From Nematostella vectensis (Eukaryota > Cnidaria > Anthozoa > Actiniaria > Edwardsiidae): 64,000 bases of DNA. A program made the position numbers and the translations under genes. How positions within the stretch are numbered: the first letter of the stretch is position 1; each line of letters opens with the position of its first letter. Shown in pieces: positions 37,501-49,227 of the stretch. The notes beneath the pieces were generated by a model. That model saw only the letters and a program-made list of their open reading frames with translations. It did not search any database and was not told the DNA's origin. The stretch is taken from the NCBI RefSeq assembly GCF_932526225.1, contig NC_064034.1:9115387-9179386 (forward strand). Reading direction: 5' to 3'.

Positions 37501-40500
37501 GCATTTACTCCCATGCGGCCAGCTATCTCAACTACAGCACTACGAAAGAAATATAAACAATAAACATAAAAAAGGCAAATAATAATAGTAAAAAAAGAAC
37601 TTTAGAAGTGCTATTTCCTAATGAAACTCCACGGATATGAAAATCCGTGTCAGACATAAACATGTTGTTTCTGAAGTACTCGGAGTTAGATGGTCGAACG
37701 TATTATATACCTTGGCTTCAAGTGTCCACGAACGTCAAATGCCATGGGACCCCAAAACATGTTTCTGATGTCGAATTTGCCATTCATCTCAACAGAGACC
37801 ACGCTAGTTCCCTTGACGTCAAGCTTGAGTGGCAGACCCAGACCTGTTGGGACAGTTGTCTCGGCATCCAGGAACACCATGCTCTTGGTAAAGGTCTTGC
37901 TGCCTCCCTTGGCCAGGGTCATCAGGAAGTCCACAAAGTTGATGTTGTCAGCCTCAGACTGCAGCCAGCTAATGTCATCAAAGCTTGCAAGGCGCATCTC
38001 GTTGCCAAAGACCTTGACGGAGACAGCGCCGGAAGGAGCGTGCTTGCGAGTGTCCATCTGAAGTTTAAACGATACTGATGAGTAACAAAATAACGCGCAA
38101 AACGCTAGCAATCATTTCTAAGAATGCCAGTAGCTGAACAAAATATATGACATCAAATGTATCAAATGTGTCTTTTGTTTTAATTAAATAATTTATTACA
38201 CGTAAATCCGAAATCGAATATGCCTTAATATACTAGAACATTCTAAGTTCAAGACAGGTATACTGTACATGGTCTCTGACGATTCGACTTCAAGGGGTAG
38301 TACGAGTCTAATAAAGTGATATATACCTTCTTGTTAAGACTCTTAAGGTTAGACTCGACGCGGTTGATGTCATCAGTCAAGATGCTTCTGCGTCCACGCA
38401 GGATGCCAGGTGTCTGGACTACTCTCTCGGTCTTGTCGCGCTCCTCGTGGGGCTTCAGGTTGAACATGGCCATGACACGGTCGTCAGGAATGTAGCCATC
38501 AGCACCGAATATCTGCTCCATCAGCAGCTCAAAGCCCTCGAACCTTGCTGCAGCATCAAACAGGTTGATGGAAGCACCAAGCACGTCCATGGTGATGTTC
38601 AGGTGAGTGCTACGGGGGAAGAAGCTGTTGGGGTGGTAGATCAGGTGACCTTGGACGGAGCCACCGGCACGGAGGATGTCTGGAATAGGAGAAGGAATAT
38701 AAATGCAAATTCGCTATAATTTAAGCTCATATTTTGCTCGGCGAGTTTAATTTATAACTAATCACTTACCGCTGTAGAAAGATCCCTCAACAGCGCGAGA
38801 GAAGCGAAGCCTATTAAGGTTGAACTCACGGAGCACGTTGCCTCCCAGTGCCTTCTGGAGCATTCTAGCCATAGGGAGACCGTGAACAGGCTCGGTTGAC
38901 TCCATAGCGTTAGTCAAGTGCGACCAGACAAAGGAGCCGACTTGGTTATTCACTTCAGTCCTTTGGACCTTAGCGATGCGGCGTAACAGCTCCTTATTGG
39001 GGCACTTGAGCAGGGCGAGGTAAGAGGCGACACGGATCTCCACATCGTTGTGGTGAGAGGCGTAGATGTTGAACAGCTGTTCAGTTGTCTCCTGCCTACA
39101 GGGCATGCGTCGGAGGGACTCGAGGGCAGCGATGGTCATGTTGATTGGTAGGTTGTCATTAACGGCGCACTTAAGGATGGTGTTCTGGGCGGACGAGGGG
39201 CGACCAGCGTTACCGATTGCCTTCAGGGCGATCAGGATCTCCTCTGCCTGGTGGGTGGACTTGAAGTCACATCGCTTGCCAAGACGTCCCTGAAGCCATT
39301 TCTCAGCAAGGTAGATGGAGCTTGTGTAATCCTTAAATGGGAGTATATGATGTGTTAGTCAATCTTTTCTAGCAATTGGCGTTAGCAGACACATTTAAAT
39401 AACTAGCGTGAAAATATTACTCAGCCTACCGTTCGTTAAAGAAGATATATTTTAAGTATAAAGTAGTAACAGTGGGATTGACCTAGCAAACGTATAGTAC
39501 ATGTTTAAAGAGGAGACGCAAATTCACATATGGGACCTACCGGTTCGTTGCAGTTGTTCTCCTCACAGTGCTTGTGAAGCAGGGTTCCAAGGGTCAACAT
39601 AGCAATGCGGGTTGGGTTTGACTGGCATAGCTCCAACACGTGATCGATCATATCCTCAGTTGGTCTCGACACCAGGGCAAGGCCGGTAAGGAACATGTTT
39701 CCGCGTTCACCGCTGACCAACTCATTCTTGATTGCATTCATCATGACTTTGGCGCAGCCTGAGGAACCGCAGTGTGGCAGAGCGTCCAGAAGGTACATCC
39801 TAAACAAGAACAAGGAGGAACAGTTACTCTAACTAACCCAACACTGGATACTTTACGACTACGAGGAGGAACTGTAAAGCTAACCATAAGCCCTCAACAC
39901 CCGAAAGGAGATCAGCTGTCTGTCATAAACACAATCTACTGGCTACCTCAGATTTGGCAACATTTAAACTATTTTAAATAAGTGACATATTGCTGTTCGA
40001 AATGTTTTTTTTTCTTTATTAAACTTCCTACAAATACTATTTTGTGAACTCCTCTTACTATAATTATACTGAAAATTTACGGCTGAATGACGCCCTAATT
40101 TAGAAGATACAGGACAAAAACTCACTGGAATCGATTTTTCTCCTCTGGCTTACAGAGGCCGGACTTGTCACAATCAAATACTTCATCCCACACTACCGTC
40201 ATGGCCTTCTCTGTCAACTTGCGCAGAGCAAACACCAGACGAGAGAAGAGACGCGCAGACTCGGGCTTAGTCTCCTCCATGGATTCACGGACAAGCTGGG
40301 TGATAATCTTGATGGCGGTGTTGTAGTCTTTGTCTGCAGAGTCCTCGCGCGAATGATTGTACGACAGTGGCATGATTTTCAACCCTAAAGAAAGGAGTTA
40401 AAGTTCGAACTTCAAAGTGCCTTAGTTGAACAAGGGTGGGGGGAGGTGCGTATTCGTGGATGCATACACACCTTGAGGGAAGCGCGGGATGACCTCCATC

Positions 40501-43500
40501 TTTTTTACACTCTGCAACACCAAAACCTGCCTGAAATTTTAAAACAGTTACTCTCTTTAAGTAAATGTTACAATTTTCCCTAAGCTGTTATCAAATTTAT
40601 GTCAATGGGCTTACAAGAAATTTAGCATAATGTTATGACAACATCGTATTATTTTATCCTGGAGTGTACGTTAAACGGGGGCTTGAACAAGTACGCATAG
40701 GTTTGAAGATGTTTGAGAGGTAAGAAAATCTGGATTGGGGACTCATGCTAAACAAAGAAATGCATACTGTCTTACTCTAACTACGGCATATATATGATAT
40801 TTAGGTCCGTACTTGGTGGTAGTCATTGCGCCAGCGGTGTGTTGGTGTCCAGCGGAGAAAGGGCGGAAGACGTGCTCTTCCTCGCACGTGACCTTCTGGA
40901 CGCGGAGCTTGTCGGACAGGAGATAGCGGCAGTTACTCTTACAGGAGAGCAAGCTGATGGCCTGGGGGAAAATACACGTATTTTATACAGGCTGCTGTAT
41001 CCATGGTGAATGGTAAAGTATCCGAGAAACATTGTTCAACAGTGTTCACATCACGTGCCAGCTAATAATGATGATGCTGATGATAATGATGATAAATATC
41101 GTTTCAGCTCATTTTTACTCGCTTATTGGACTTTTTTCCCCACATCGCGGCAGATCATTTATGTTCGCACGAGATCATAATATTCGCGCCAGATCATTTG
41201 GCGTTCGCACCATATCATTTGTGTTCGCACGAGATAATTTGTGTTCGCACCATACCATTTGTGTTCGTACGCCTATTGAATTTCCTTTCTTACCTTCTCA
41301 TTGTAGTGGTGGATGTGGATTCCCAGATCGGTCTTGGAGCGTTCGGAGCAGTCGGTCAGGTTACGGCTCTTGGAGACGACTTTCGCCCGGCCGGTGATGT
41401 GGTTCTTATGCACCTGATAGCTTACTTTGCACTTGCCGGCAACATCCGTCTATGGAACGCAAGAAATTCTTTTAAGTTCAATTGGAAAATGACTACGAAC
41501 GAGCAATGGAACCTTCCCTCAGGCATACAAATGTTTGCCATCCGGTTTACCAATACGAAATTCAAGGGTCATTTTATTGATAAAACGTGTTCTGAGGGCG
41601 TGTAACAGATATTGGGAAGGATATCTAAGAGAGACCGAAAACACCACCGCTTGATTTACGAGTACAGGTAAGGTGATATTTTGCCATGAAACATCAATCC
41701 ACAGCATGATACTGCGGTTTGCTGGGGGTCACATTCTAGATGTTTCGGTCTCACGCAAAACGCACCACAGCGTGCCCTCCTCTCTCTATACACTGGTATT
41801 AAGTTCGACAGCAGTGAACTCTCCTAAGACATTCCGAACTCTTAATGGACAGATAATCGGCGTGTATTATTAGATATTCGCATACCTCTTCCAGTCGTGC
41901 GGTTTTCTTGTTAACCAGCTGGACTTGAAGGGCGCTTAGAATTCCCTTCTTGATGTTCAACACGTGCACGGGCTCTGAGGCGTTGGGAGAAACTCCGGTG
42001 ATGGCGCCATTCTTCGTATGGAAGTGAAGTTCATGAGCGGCGAGCTCTCGAGCAAATTTTGCTGATCCCTCAGAGACGCGGTAGTCTCGCGGGGAAAGGG
42101 TCTTGCTCTGGGCTTCCCAGAGCTCTGCGTTGTTTATCTGCGGATTAAAGAGGGTTTGAGAATAAGCTTAGACAGAGCAAAAACAAAATGGCATGAAAAT
42201 TTCCAATTCTCAATATATAAGCTCAAGATTGAACATACAAGGAGTTTCTCTGGCCAAAAGCTTAATTCTAAATTTTAAAGAAATTTAGAAGATATGAAAT
42301 TTAGATATAAGCGAGCACAGTTGGCTTAATTTCTGATCAGAGCCCGACTTCTCCCTAAAAACGAGGAGAATTAATACTTTGAACATATGAAAATTGCACT
42401 TCAAGCCTCATATCTTGAAGACGAACCATTAGTAAAAAAATACTTTTTGATATGATGGTTTACATAACATAAGAAACCTCTATGCAAAAATTCAAGCTTA
42501 CAGAAGTTAACCAGACCTTATTTTGGGAAAACTTGCCATTTTTTGCTCTGCCATGAGCTTATGCATTAAGAGAAAGAAGGAAAGAAAAGTTTAACAGCCG
42601 GTTCTATCATACGAGAAATAGGCGCAGACTTGGAAAGCAAAGTGTATTATAAATGCATGAGAAGGAGAAGACCATACATAAAACTTGGACTCAGATTGCT
42701 CTCATAATAAAACCAGGATCTTAAGCACGCTCTCATTGGCTAATTAGAGTGCCGAAAACAAAGAAGAGAAATTCTTATATAATGAAATCTTATGGATAAC
42801 TTATGCAGCCTCGATTTTTTTTTATTTCGTAATAAAAAAAATAGCTTTAAGTAATCTAAATTGCCCCAATGATAAAAGGTCGATAACAGCTATATACCGT
42901 ACTAACAAATCATAGGAAAAAAAACAATATAATCAAAACATTCCTTCTCCTCTTACATAAAACAGGTTTGCAGATATGCCGACTCGACTATCGACTTTAA
43001 AGGGGGCCCGGGGCGCACAGCGCTAGTAGCATAAGAAATACCTCCCAAAAATATGACGTGTTGTGTGGCCAAAATAGCACTGTCGAGCACACTAACAATT
43101 TTCGAGCTAAAATTATCCTTGCAGTTTTCAAACTATTGTATGATTAAGCCAAAAAACGCAAAATAATATTTTTTTTCGTTTTTCGTTAATACAGAAGCTC
43201 ATAACAGGTAGACTCGACAGTGAGAGGGTGACGAAATAAGAACATTGCTGCCATGAATTTTTTCACGTTTTCAGTACAAAAATGACCTTCTCCTAGCCTT
43301 GAAATTTTATTCGTTTTCAAAATCTTATAAATCGCTATCGCTATCGCGTGTTTAACCATCAGTCGCTGATGATTGTAAAAAAGTATGACAATTTGTTCTA
43401 ATTGCGAAATCACCGAATTCCGTATAAAAAATGTCGCAGTGTCGAGTGAAATACAAATCATCTGATGAAAGAAGGAAGACGGTTTAAGCGTAATCCCTGA

Positions 43501-46500
43501 TACTATTAAGACGGGTACCAAGAGACATGATCCTTTTTATAAACGAATAAAAACCTATTTCTTCGAAATGCGTCGCCCCAGAAAAAGCAAATTTTCAGCT
43601 GAGCCGTTCTTATTTTTGGAGCATTTTAGGGCTGAAACGTTCTTATGGAAGTTCTTAATTTTAAGTAGCTCTGTAATTTATTGAAATTGTTTATAAGATA
43701 ATGATACAAATGAAGTATTAAAACAGAATTACACGAATTACAAATAATGGCATTTTAAAGTATGAACACAATTTGATTTCTACATTTTAAGAACCCTTCG
43801 CTATAATGAAAAAAATATTTTGCTGCTATCTGAGCATCTGAAAGGTCTTAGAATTTCGTGAAATCTCACATCGAAATCGTCTTATATATATAAAAATTAT
43901 ATATTTAAAGAGTGCAGTGCCACCCTCAAATGTCGCAAAAGGTCAGTTTACAACCTTAAAAGAAATATAACTAATTTTATTTGATATTCTACTAAACACG
44001 AATCAGACTTTTGCCGAGAAGCTAGAAAGCTCTTGGTAGCAAAAAATGTAATAAGTGAAAAATGCCGCCCCAAATAAACGCCGCGGTTCGATCGCGAGAA
44101 ATTAAGCAAACGCTGGGACATTAAAGAACTTGCATTTGCTACCAACGCTTACTGAAGCAGGAACTAATAACTGTAATCAGAACTAACTTCTAAAGGAAAT
44201 AAAACGCTATTACTCTGTTGTTGTTTTTAAGCTTCTTGGTTTTATTCTCGGTTACAAGCATAACATTCAGTTGAAGCTTTGTAACCCGCTGTGAAAATTC
44301 TCAGGAGAGGTAGCCCTGAACCTGAGGGATACTGCAGATAAGAGAGAAAAGATCCCAAGTCTCAACGCTGGCGAGTTTCCGGCTAAAACCATGAGAAGGT
44401 CAAGTTTGCTGACCATGGTAGGCAAAATAATATGCGGGTATCACAAACGTAAAAGACCGTTAATGCCGGAGATTGGGCGAACTTTAAAATGGTAGGTAGT
44501 GAAAAATATTTGTAAAAATATTTATCATAAATATCAAAAGTCACAAACAGAACGGAATTTTGTTGATTTCGTAAATCCAAACTAGCAGACGCCCTATAGC
44601 CCCCAACTTTCCCTATCATGCCTCCTCTAGAATTATTCATCTACGATTATGACCCTTTCTCAAAAATGTTCCAAGCATCCTTAGGCAAAAAGTGAGATAA
44701 GCTATATGCATAGAAGGTGACCTTGACCAGTTAGCGCTTGCGTCACCACACCGGACATGCGCAAGATACCAACAAACAACGTGAATAACATAACACCACT
44801 TGACTACCAAAAATACATGGGAAATCACCCTAAGAAAAACTGGGTATTTTTAAGAAATTTTACACAATTTATGAAATGAGTCTGGTTGGGCCTTTAGGTA
44901 TAATCTACTCAAAAAGGACTCCATCTTTGTCCCGCCTGCTAAAGAGGTTGGTTTATATAACACTCGGATCGCACGCTGGGACATATCGCCCGGTACATTC
45001 CTCGCACGCGGTGAATCTCTACTTTCGACAGAACGAGTCAAGGCCTGTGTCGCCTACAGGCGCAAAGAGGTCAAGTAAGACCACATGTTTTAGAACATTC
45101 CTAAAGAAACGAGAGAGAGAGGGCTCACCTTCAAGACATGTGTGCAATTGCCGACAGTCTGTATAATGCAGCGCGCAACGATCTTGAGCGCTGATCGCTC
45201 CTCCGAAGATCCATTGACGGCGCTTACGGTTTCTCCCACATAGCTGTAGGTGTATTCTTTTCCAGGCTGAAAGCGCGTTTTTTCTGCGAGAATACAAATA
45301 ATCAAAGATTAGCACCGAGTACCGGAAAGCCCGTGTCATCACGCGAAGCCGGGGTCAACTCAACATTTGCTAGATCGGAAGTCTCAAACGTTCTCAGCTC
45401 TACCGTGGGTGGTAAAATATCCTATCAAGGGCAGAGGCTTGTTTTCACTGTTAAGAAGGTATAATGCCCCTGGGATGTGGTGCGCTTTCTGATTGGCTCG
45501 CTAAGTGTACTTTGCACTCGTTGCATCAAGAGTTAATCAAAAGATTTTAACGAAATCGAAATTCGCGCGAAAAAAAAATAATTACGGAAAAATTTATATA
45601 TTGAATTTCATTTTAGCTTTCAAATTTGAACTTTTAACAGATACGTATACTGTCAAGAGTGCTAAATCCGTCAAACAAATTGCAAAGATACTATCTATCT
45701 ACAAAATTACGAACTAAATTACGAGGTAGGCTGGAATACGAGAAAGATAAAAAACAGTTCAATATTTTAACGAATACTGGGATTAATATTTTTCGGTATT
45801 TCTTTATTTACAAAGTGCAAATATTAGACGAATGAGTTAAGACTTCAATTGCTCAATTGAACAAGCTGGTAAGTTAGTTTTTCACACCTTAGGAAAATTG
45901 TGCAACCGCACACAGGAAATGCGTAATGTACTAACTTGTGAACTCTAATAGAACGTGTGGTATCAAGGAAATGTCCCCTCGAAAAACTCCCCGCACATTA
46001 ATTTTCCAAGGTAGCCCATGGCAGCCCAGCCCTGGAGTCACTTACTTATGCACTCTCCTGACTTGGCGTCGATCTCAATGCCAGCAAAAGGTGCTGTGGA
46101 AAAAATAATGAGTCGGGATAAGCACAAGCTGAGAGAACAACAAAGACATTCCTAGGCTTTTAGTCCAGTTATCAATTGACATGAAACCAGAGCAAGATAA
46201 CGACAGAACAATGGTGAAAACAAGATCGCACTGAAGATACAGAGATATTGAATCCGATTGAATTCACCGGGTCACCAAAATCTCATAAAAACAATCCAAG
46301 CAAAATCAATATTTGCTTACCGACATTTTGGACTTAGTGGCAAGTTAAGGGATTGTTGCGAGTTTGCAGGGGAATCGCACATTGCGCGCACAAAGAAACA
46401 GTGTTCTGAGTTTGGAAAGATGATCTACTCTCGACAAATCAGCCCTCGCGCTTCGACAAAAAATATGTGCGCTTTTGACTTTACGAACATGTGTCAAGCG

Positions 46501-46952
46501 AGTGCAAAAGAAATGATGGAATTTCTCTTGTGAGCATACACGCAAAACTTCTAAAGAACCGTGCTTTAGTCTCACAGGAAGAATTTTTTCATGCCGAAAC
46601 TGAAACCCATGCATGGCTAATCAAAAAAAATTTGACCTCTGGGTCTCCTTGCACAAGCCGCAGAATATGTCCGTGAGAAATGTAATAAAATACATGTTTC
46701 GTAGCTAAAAGACAAAAAAGGCAAGTAATAATCTCCCCAATGAAGAAGGACAGCTGCGCAAATTTCGTATCGGCACAGGTTAACACCGCACTCGAGCGCG
46801 CCGCGAAAATTTCCTCTTTGATTTTCCGAACAATTGCAACAAGAAGAATGTCCATAAAGCACTGGAATAATGCGATAAATATGCTACGAACCTGCAATCG
46901 AGCCAGCGGCTAACAGCACGAGCAAAAGCGCTCTCATTCTTGCAGCGTTCAT
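24721..46952 (-). CDS. Apolipophorin/ApoB-type large lipid transfer protein, 21 exons, about 4,864 aa
   Basis: Exons, from the start: 46892-46952, 46046-46093, 45129-45283, 41886-42137, 41294-41449, 40776-40961, 40472-40526, 40126-40384, 39541-39799, 38770-39331, 38327-38679, 37711-38057, 37357-37539, 37169-37235, 27980-37026, 26909-27894, 26603-26784, 26272-26500, 26024-26175, 25686-25920, 24721-25541. All joins use GT-AG and all phases agree. Domain order: signal peptide, vitellogenin-N lipid-transfer module (about 30-640), furin-type RGRR (759-762), a very long beta- and helix-rich lipid-binding region (about 982-4326), VWD, C8-like and VWA. This order identifies the apolipophorin/ApoB branch of large lipid transfer proteins, secreted carriers of lipid in metazoans. 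Vitellogenin is less likely given the length, the furin site and the absence of a poly-Ser phosvitin region. Confidence 0.9.
25686..25920 (-). CDS. Lipoprotein gene exon 20 (C8-like)
   Basis: This Cys-rich 78-residue module (CRELF, ACEDDYATC, KHCNTTAAY, PECG) resembles the C8 domain that follows VWD in secreted proteins. Confidence 0.85.
26024..26175 (-). CDS. Lipoprotein gene exon 19 (VWD end)
   Basis: It contains GLLGTNNNE, the conserved GLCGxxxG-type VWD turn, lacking its Cys as in apolipophorins. Confidence 0.88.
26272..26500 (-). CDS. Lipoprotein gene exon 18 (VWD)
   Basis: VWD beta strands (GPFVVLRHDIGIEILCDM) occupy this exon. Confidence 0.88.
26603..26784 (-). CDS. Lipoprotein gene exon 17 (VWD start)
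   Basis: GKPHVSTFDSLYYRFPG is the opening VWD motif. CTYVLARD follows. Confidence 0.9.
26909..27894 (-). CDS. Lipoprotein gene exon 16
   Basis: It continues the sequon-rich helices (INMTKTYARV, FNITRQFIREFNMTK), then a basic segment before the VWD domain. Confidence 0.9.
27980..37026 (-). CDS. Lipoprotein gene exon 15 (9,047-nt giant exon)
   Basis: It encodes about 3,016 residues without a stop. The first third is beta-rich, with 14 tandem 26-residue units (about 35,000-36,100) carrying N-x-S/T sequons. The remainder is amphipathic helix with frequent NMT, NLS and NLT motifs and short 11-residue repeats near 30,400-30,530. Cysteines are rare after the start. The exon is bounded by TTTTTTCATAG and GTAAGACAAG. 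Confidence 0.92.
37169..37235 (-). CDS. Lipoprotein gene exon 14
   Basis: This 67-nt exon (STLFTTLNDKEVKIEGVKRR) leads into the giant exon in phase 0. Confidence 0.85.
37357..37539 (-). CDS. Lipoprotein gene exon 13
   Basis: It contains VEIAGRMGVNAFVAEAGI and LKFELGAPQKPSQIFNV, lipovitellin-type beta sheet. Confidence 0.88.
37711..38057 (-). CDS. Lipoprotein gene exon 12
   Basis: It has beta-sheet sequence (VSVKVFGNEMRLASFDDISW). The frame starts directly at the acceptor with ATG, which is coincidental. Confidence 0.88.
38327..38679 (-). CDS. Lipoprotein gene exon 11 (furin-type site)
   Basis: It has beta-sheet sequence with ASINLFDAAARFEGFE, then RGRR-S at residues 759-762, matching R-x-R/K-R, where insect apolipophorin precursors are cleaved in two. 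Confidence 0.88.
38770..39331 (-). CDS. Lipoprotein gene exon 10
   Basis: It ends the helical domain with IAALESLRRMPC and EVNNQVGSFVWSHLTN, a hallmark of large lipid transfer proteins. Confidence 0.92.
39541..39799 (-). CDS. Lipoprotein gene exon 9
   Basis: Superhelix repeats include YLLDALPHCGSSGCAKVM and THE family-typical LLHKHCEENNC. Confidence 0.9.
40126..40384 (-). CDS. Lipoprotein gene exon 8
   Basis: It begins the helical domain of vitellogenin-N (ITQLVRESMEETKPESARLF). Confidence 0.9.
40472..40526 (-). CDS. Lipoprotein gene exon 7
   Basis: This 55-nt exon contains VLVLQSVKKMEVIPRFPQ. Of two adjacent AGs, CAGGCAG at the second keeps the frame. Confidence 0.75.
40776..40961 (-). 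CDS. Lipoprotein gene exon 6
   Basis: This 62-codon exon contains SCKSNCRYLLSD and FRPFSAGHQHTAGA. The donor is AGA-GTAAGA. Confidence 0.85.
41157..41275. repeat. Short intronic repeat (about 20-23 bp units)
   Basis: About six degenerate units of ATTTGTGTTCGCACGAGATC lie in the intron between exons 4 and 5 on the 3' side of exon 5's donor region. No function is apparent. Confidence 0.7.
41294..41449 (-). CDS. Lipoprotein gene exon 5
   Basis: This 52-codon exon starts TDVAGKCKVSYQV. Two Cys (in AGKCK and LTDCSE) match the conserved disulfide region. Confidence 0.9.
41886..42137 (-). CDS. Lipoprotein gene exon 4
   Basis: This 84-codon, phase-0 exon contains the family signature VLNIKKGILSALQVQL. 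Confidence 0.9.
42138..45128. other. Largest lipoprotein-gene intron (about 3 kb)
   Basis: It is A/T-rich with no supported ORF, tRNA or transposon. A regulatory role cannot be judged. Confidence 0.4.
45129..45283 (-). CDS. Lipoprotein gene exon 3 (vitellogenin-N start)
   Basis: It contains QPGKEYTYSYVGETVSAV, the usual first beta strands of the vitellogenin-N barrel. The following intron is about 3 kb. Confidence 0.9.
46046..46093 (-). CDS. Lipoprotein gene exon 2
   Basis: This 48-nt exon encodes PFAGIEIDAKSGECI between CCACAG and GTAAGTGA. Confidence 0.85.
   Translation of the reverse strand, partial: HLLLALRSTPSQESA
46892..46952 (-). CDS. Lipoprotein gene exon 1 (signal peptide)
   Basis: It encodes MNAARMRALLLVLLAAGSIA, a classic secretory signal. 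The donor is GCAG-GTTCGT. It is joined to exon 2 in phase 1. Confidence 0.85.
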
Positions 46953-48810
46953 CTTGCTCGGCTGATGAACCTCAAAGAACTAAGGGCTGATTTCAAGGTG
47001 CTGTTCGATTATAAGATCCCTTCGCGCGAGAGGAAAAGTATCAGTTTACGGAGTCATGTGAGCAAAAAGCCGCTCTCGTCCAATCAGAATTCGAGTTGCT
47101 CGCCGCTGGATGTTGTTTACCCGGTAGATCTCGTTTGTGATGGCATCCTGTGCCGAAGATTACAATGCAAGTAGCAAAGTCCAACCTCGGTTTTTGTTGA
47201 CTTGCAACTTTCTTGCGCACTAGCTGCGATATTGCTTTCAGCATGGTAAGCTGAATGGTAAAAAAAATAAGGCTTTTGACGCTATATGCGCCATAAAACA
47301 TGTCAGATTGAATATCTTTATTTTCAGAAGGAGGTCAGTTTATCAGAATAAAACAAAAGGTGGCCTAACAGTCTCTGTGTAATGCAATACTTATTGAAGA
47401 GACAAACAATGACGCTCGTGTTACAAGAATCAGGAATTGCCTATAAATTTTTCACCGGGAGTTTTAAAGTAAGATCCTTAAGCAGGGACAAAGAGGCTTA
47501 GGGACATGGGGCGGGTAACTAGGCGGGTAGACGACATAGCGAGCGAATCATCTAATCCAACTCACGAAGGTCGTCTCGGCTCGCGCTCTGACAGGATGTG
47601 TCACTATCACGCTGTGTTCATGCGTCCTGAGCCTTGACACAGGGAGACCGAGTCGCATTCCGCACCTTGACCTCGCGTGCTCCACTCTTATTCAACCAAA
47701 ACAAGCTTCATAATACTATCTTTTGCGCGAAACTCTACGAAAAACATTTGGTCACTGGAGATAATGCTAACACAACATCTAGATTCCTTTGGTCAAGTTC
47801 TTAAGGAGATTTTATTGAATTGCATAACATGACCCGGCAGGTTGCTAACTGTCTGGCAAAACTCTTGAGTCAAGCAGCGAACGCTCAACTGAACGCTGAT
47901 TTTGTTTAAGTTCTTACTTATACATCAGACCTGCAGCACTGTTTTAAGCTTAGCCGTGTAGACAAAATATTGTAAACAAAGTGTAATCGTGTGTGTTCCT
48001 CCACGAGGCACGTCGTCTTTATGTGATGTTTGTTTTGTTTCTATTTCCAAGTGGTTGCTGGGCCCATTACGACAGTGCAAATATCAGATTGTCGTTTTCC
48101 TTTACTGACTCAACAAAACGCTTGAGTATGAACGCTTTGTAAAGATATCATAGAAAAATGCAAATGTCCAGATCTGATTTCGCCTCCCTCGCAGGCATTT
48201 TTAAGCAGGCGTCGCTCCCTAGATCTGATTGTGCTGTATCATTGTTTGTACTTTGGAACCGAGAATTGTACAATTGACCCCGATGCATCATGGTATAGTA
48301 AAGTGTGAAAAATATTACACAATTTACTTGCGAATAAGGTTAGAAAACTGAAATGCATTTTGTTGAATTAAATTTGCACGTAGAAGCTTTTATACTCATC
48401 ATACATTGTTTCACTGATGATTATATTATTCCGACCTTGACCTGGCCAATGATCTTAGTACTTGACGTATAACTTTGTAACTAGAGAATCATAGGTTATA
48501 ACCCCGGGCTTAGAGATAGCGCAAACTCTCTCTGCAATCGAAACCATTCCAAAATTGTTTTCTTCCCTTGAAATGGACACGTGTCATACCCTCGATTGTA
48601 TTTTTTTTTCGTGATAAAGATTATTTTTGTGTTTATAACAGAACATAAATACGCAACACGTTATAGGACGTCCTTATCGCTCTTCGCGGAGTTTTGATAA
48701 CACTCGCTACCGGGAATTGTTATCTATTCAGCACTACAGCAGGGTTCTTCTGCAAACAATTTCATTTTACATCGTTTATTGCATGCGTGCCAGGCTAAAC
48801 CTTCCTTTGT
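46953..48810. other. Intergenic, upstream of the lipoprotein gene
   Basis: It contains the presumed promoter. CTTATAATCG on the minus strand near 47,014 is a possible TATA-like element about 60 nt before the ATG. Nothing else is recognised. Confidence 0.3.
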
Positions 48811-48983
48811 CTGGGGCGGATCCAGAAGTTTACAAAAGGGGGGACCGAAGCAAAAGTTTCAACAAAGGGGGGGGGGGGGCTGACTTATTGTTCTTCCGTA
48901 TATTTCCTTATATTACTTGTTATTGTCTGAAAATAGGGGACGGGGCTCCCTCGCCCCCCCCCCCCCCCTTAAATCTGCCCCTG
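48811..48983. mobile_element. MITE with TTTGT target duplication
   Basis: CTGGGGCGGATCCAG at the left and CTTAAATCTGCCCCTG at the right are imperfect terminal inverted repeats. They are flanked by TTTGT on both sides (48,806-48,810 and 48,984-48,988). G-runs and C-runs inside would fold back on each other. No coding capacity. Confidence 0.65.
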
Positions 48984-49187
48984 TTTGTTGTGATACAGGC
49001 TGATTTTGTGGGGTTCCAAAGTCCTCGTGTGGAAGTGGAACTTTCATTTCTTCTCGGTCACGAGATGGAATATTTGGAACTGATCGAATAAGGACTGATA
49101 TCTTCCAGGAACGTGCTTTTGGTGTTGTCGGTGCTAGTACAAAAATGTTATTTCAATCTCGTTTGCCCTTTCATTAGACAAGCACAT

Positions 49188-49227
<40 letters not shown>

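Noticed and set aside
24721-46952. Vitellogenin as the identity of the large gene
   Set aside because: It has a furin-type site, no polyserine phosvitin-like region, a giant helix-rich region and about 4,900 residues, all of which favour apolipophorin/ApoB.
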